Source: Sphingobacteriales bacterium (GTDB lineage: Bacteria > Bacteroidota > Bacteroidia > Chitinophagales > Chitinophagaceae). From it: a stretch of 64,000 nt of DNA. The notes beneath the pieces were generated by a model that did not search any database, was not told the origin of the DNA, and saw only the letters and a program-made list of their open reading frames with translations. Position numbers and translations under genes: made by a program. Below, piece by piece: positions 63,159 to 64,000 of the stretch. The stretch spans positions 57,674 through 121,673 of the forward strand of contig JAAXIF010000018.1 of the NCBI GenBank assembly GCA_012270485.1. The letters run 5' to 3'. Within the stretch, counting starts at the first letter, position 1. The number at the start of each line of letters is the position of its first letter.

Positions 63159-63542
63159 ATGATGAACGAAGAAAAAATTGAAAAATCAATCACAAGAATA
63201 TTTAAAGCTGTATTTCCCGACAGTACAAATCATTATGACACTTTATTTGGTGGGACAGCAATGCACTTGATGGATGAAGTGGCTTTTATAACTGCAACCC
63301 GTTACAGCAGACAAAAAATGGTAACTGTTAGCAGCGACAGAATAGATTTTAAAATGCCCATACCTGCAGGAACTATAATAGAGTTGGTTGGTAAAGTATC
63401 TTATACCGGCAATACGAGCTTAAAAGTAAGAGTTGATATTTTTGTTGAACAGATGTATTCTAACGACAGACAAAAAGCAGTAAGCGGAGAGTTTACATTT
63501 GTTGCTATTGACGACAATAAAAAGCCAACGAAAATCAATTGA
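63159..63542 (+). CDS. YciA-type acyl-CoA thioesterase
   Basis: 127 residues with the hot-dog fold. FPDSTNHYDTLFGGTAMHLM carries the conserved HYDTLFGG, followed by DEVAFITATRYSRQKMVTVS with the likely catalytic Asp/Glu. Later IDFKMPIPAGTIIELVGKVS and VSGEFTFVAIDDNKKP are present. It hydrolyses acyl-CoAs in the cytoplasm. It starts right at the PAS stop codon (ATGATG after TAA) and ends the operon in cassette 3. Confidence 0.88.
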   Translation: MMNEEKIEKSITRIFKAVFPDSTNHYDTLFGGTAMHLMDEVAFITATRYSRQKMVTVSSDRIDFKMPIPAGTIIELVGKVSYTGNTSLKVRVDIFVEQMYSNDRQKAVSGEFTFVAIDDNKKPTKIN

Positions 63543-63597
63543 CCAAACACACAATGACAAAAGGACAATAAGCGAAGTCTCCAATAGCCAACGCCGC

Positions 63598-63665
63598 AAG
63601 GCAAGCACATTGGCAGGCACACAAAACCCACAGCACAGAAGCCAACCTGCCAAAGAGCTTGCCTT
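63598..63665 (+). repeat. ACAT/AAGA structured element, copy 4
   Basis: Outer stem AAGGCAAGC / GCTTGCCTT (9 of 9), ACAT (63607-63610) opposite AAGA (63653-63656), inner stem TGGCAGG / CCTGCCA (7 of 7), 28-base loop with CACACAAAACCCACAGCACA. Near the right end of cassette 3. Confidence 0.82.
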
Positions 63666-63745
63666 CTTGCTCGGCTTGGGTAACAGTCTTTAGGTTGACA
63701 CAGTTAAAATGCAACACTCTACTACTGGACAGAGAAAAGGGCGAA

Positions 63746-63945
63746 CGTACAACAGGGGGTTTGCTGCTATACTGGCGGACGAACATATCCTCATCTTTTT
63801 GTTCGCTATCAGCACCAGTTCCAGCCGACGTAATTCTATTTGGCTTTTAGTTGTTAACTTCAACTACATATTTGCAATCATCAGGGGTTCCGGGCTGGAC
63901 GTTCAATGAATACCAGCACAGCAGCAAGCCCTGTCCGTTAGCTGT
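63746..63945 (+). repeat. attC-like recombination site 3 (end of cassette 3)
   Basis: Left arm ACGTACAAC-AGGGGG-TTTGCTGC, right arm GCAGCAAGCCCTGTCC-GTTAGCTG. The stem TTTGCTGC / GCAGCAAG is nearly perfect, with the same T/C wobble as in the other two sites. Shared with site 1 are GACGAACATATCCTCATC and GTTCCGGGCTGGACGTT. The right outer part begins cassette 4. Crossover G63937^T. Confidence 0.87.
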
Positions 63946-64000
63946 TGTAAGCTCCCCTTTTTTTCGGGCCAGTTAAAAGTATAATTTTCTTTTTTCAGTT
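63938..64000 (+). mobile_element. Start of gene cassette 4, cut by the window edge
   Basis: TTAGCTGTTGTAAGC... begins the next cassette; no gene is seen in the remaining 63 bases. If the array continues, its closing site should carry a left arm complementary to GTTAGCTGTTG. Confidence 0.6.

Larger units (their letters stand above)
58197..63937 (+). mobile_element. Gene cassette 3 (5741 bp), riboswitch-controlled ribonucleotide reductase
   Basis: From T58197 to G63937. The joint GTTGTACGT (58196-58204) is the exact reverse complement of ACGTACAAC (63746-63754), the left arm of site 3. It carries a cobalamin riboswitch, nrdB, nrdA, a lipoprotein, a PAS protein, a hot-dog thioesterase and ACAT/AAGA elements near both ends, the same layout as cassette 2. 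Housekeeping genes in an integron cassette are unusual. Confidence 0.87.

Noticed and set aside
63499..63909. Several 60-80-codon frames on both strands after the thioesterase gene.
   Set aside because: They lie in the fourth ACAT/AAGA element and attC-like site 3; the composition comes from the inverted repeats.
50531..63945. Reading the attC-like sites as simple terminators.
   Set aside because: Their outer arms do not pair with themselves but with the next cassette joint, there are no T runs, and they are 135-200 bases long.
1..64000. tRNA, rRNA, tmRNA or RNase P RNA genes.
   Set aside because: No cloverleaf or conserved RNA core was seen on either strand; only the cobalamin riboswitch could be supported.

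Overview
The window looks like a Bacteroidota chromosome, most likely from the family Chitinophagaceae. The grounds are the gene families (DUF5690, DUF4377 plus META, DUF5763, META/OmpA lipoproteins, 7TMR-DISM hybrid kinase), TAnnTTTG-type -7 promoter boxes, A-rich ribosome binding regions, and many short degenerate intergenic repeats. No rRNA or tRNA gene was seen.

Bases 1-18150 and 22500-48300 are ordinary backbone. They hold NMN transport (pnuC, cut by the left edge), the Fe-S carrier nfu, a c-type cytochrome, a complete 5-oxoprolinase operon (pxpB-pxpC-pxpA plus an NRAMP-type transporter), mnmH, a SixA-like phosphatase, a PLP aminotransferase, a large BNR/sortilin-like secreted protein, msrB, adk, an L,D-transpeptidase, an acyl-CoA synthetase/acyltransferase pair, uvrB, sensor kinases and several secreted or lipid-anchored proteins of unknown function. 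Four backbone genes are broken: a response regulator (frameshift near 5510), an alpha/beta hydrolase (two frameshifts), a hemerythrin-like gene (in-frame stop at 34656) and a YwqK/TonB-like gene (frameshift near 42094). A glycosyltransferase gene has also lost any normal start codon in front of its conserved first strand.

Bases 18150-22265 form a small accessory island. It holds a Cdd1-type helix-hairpin-helix gene with a RhuM-family gene, bounded by a 20-base direct repeat, and a translationally coupled pair of a MazG-like pyrophosphohydrolase and a GIY-YIG / SF1 helicase (DUF2075) / S24 peptidase fusion. The pair is a plausible anti-phage module.

Bases 48445 to the right edge are the main discovery: an integron-like gene-cassette array. 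A tyrosine recombinase (48445-49602) is followed by three large imperfect inverted repeats (50531-50732, 58069-58203, 63746-63945) with the AAC...GTT ends of attC sites. The key proof is that the left arm of each site does not match its own right end. Instead it matches, over 9-14 bases, the first bases of the cassette that it closes. This is what G^TT strand exchange by circular cassettes leaves behind. It defines cassette 1 (1.0 kb, a zincin-like protein), cassette 2 (7.5 kb, an AAA ATPase, a repeat protein, a DEDDh exonuclease, two DUF262 proteins and a WYL regulator, probably an antiviral operon), cassette 3 (5.7 kb, a cobalamin riboswitch followed by class I ribonucleotide reductase nrdB-nrdA and three more genes) and the start of cassette 4. 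All cassette genes are on the + strand.

Inside the array, cassettes 2 and 3 each carry near both ends a second, different structured repeat (four copies). Its two stems vary with compensating changes around a constant ACAT/AAGA internal loop. I do not recognise this element.
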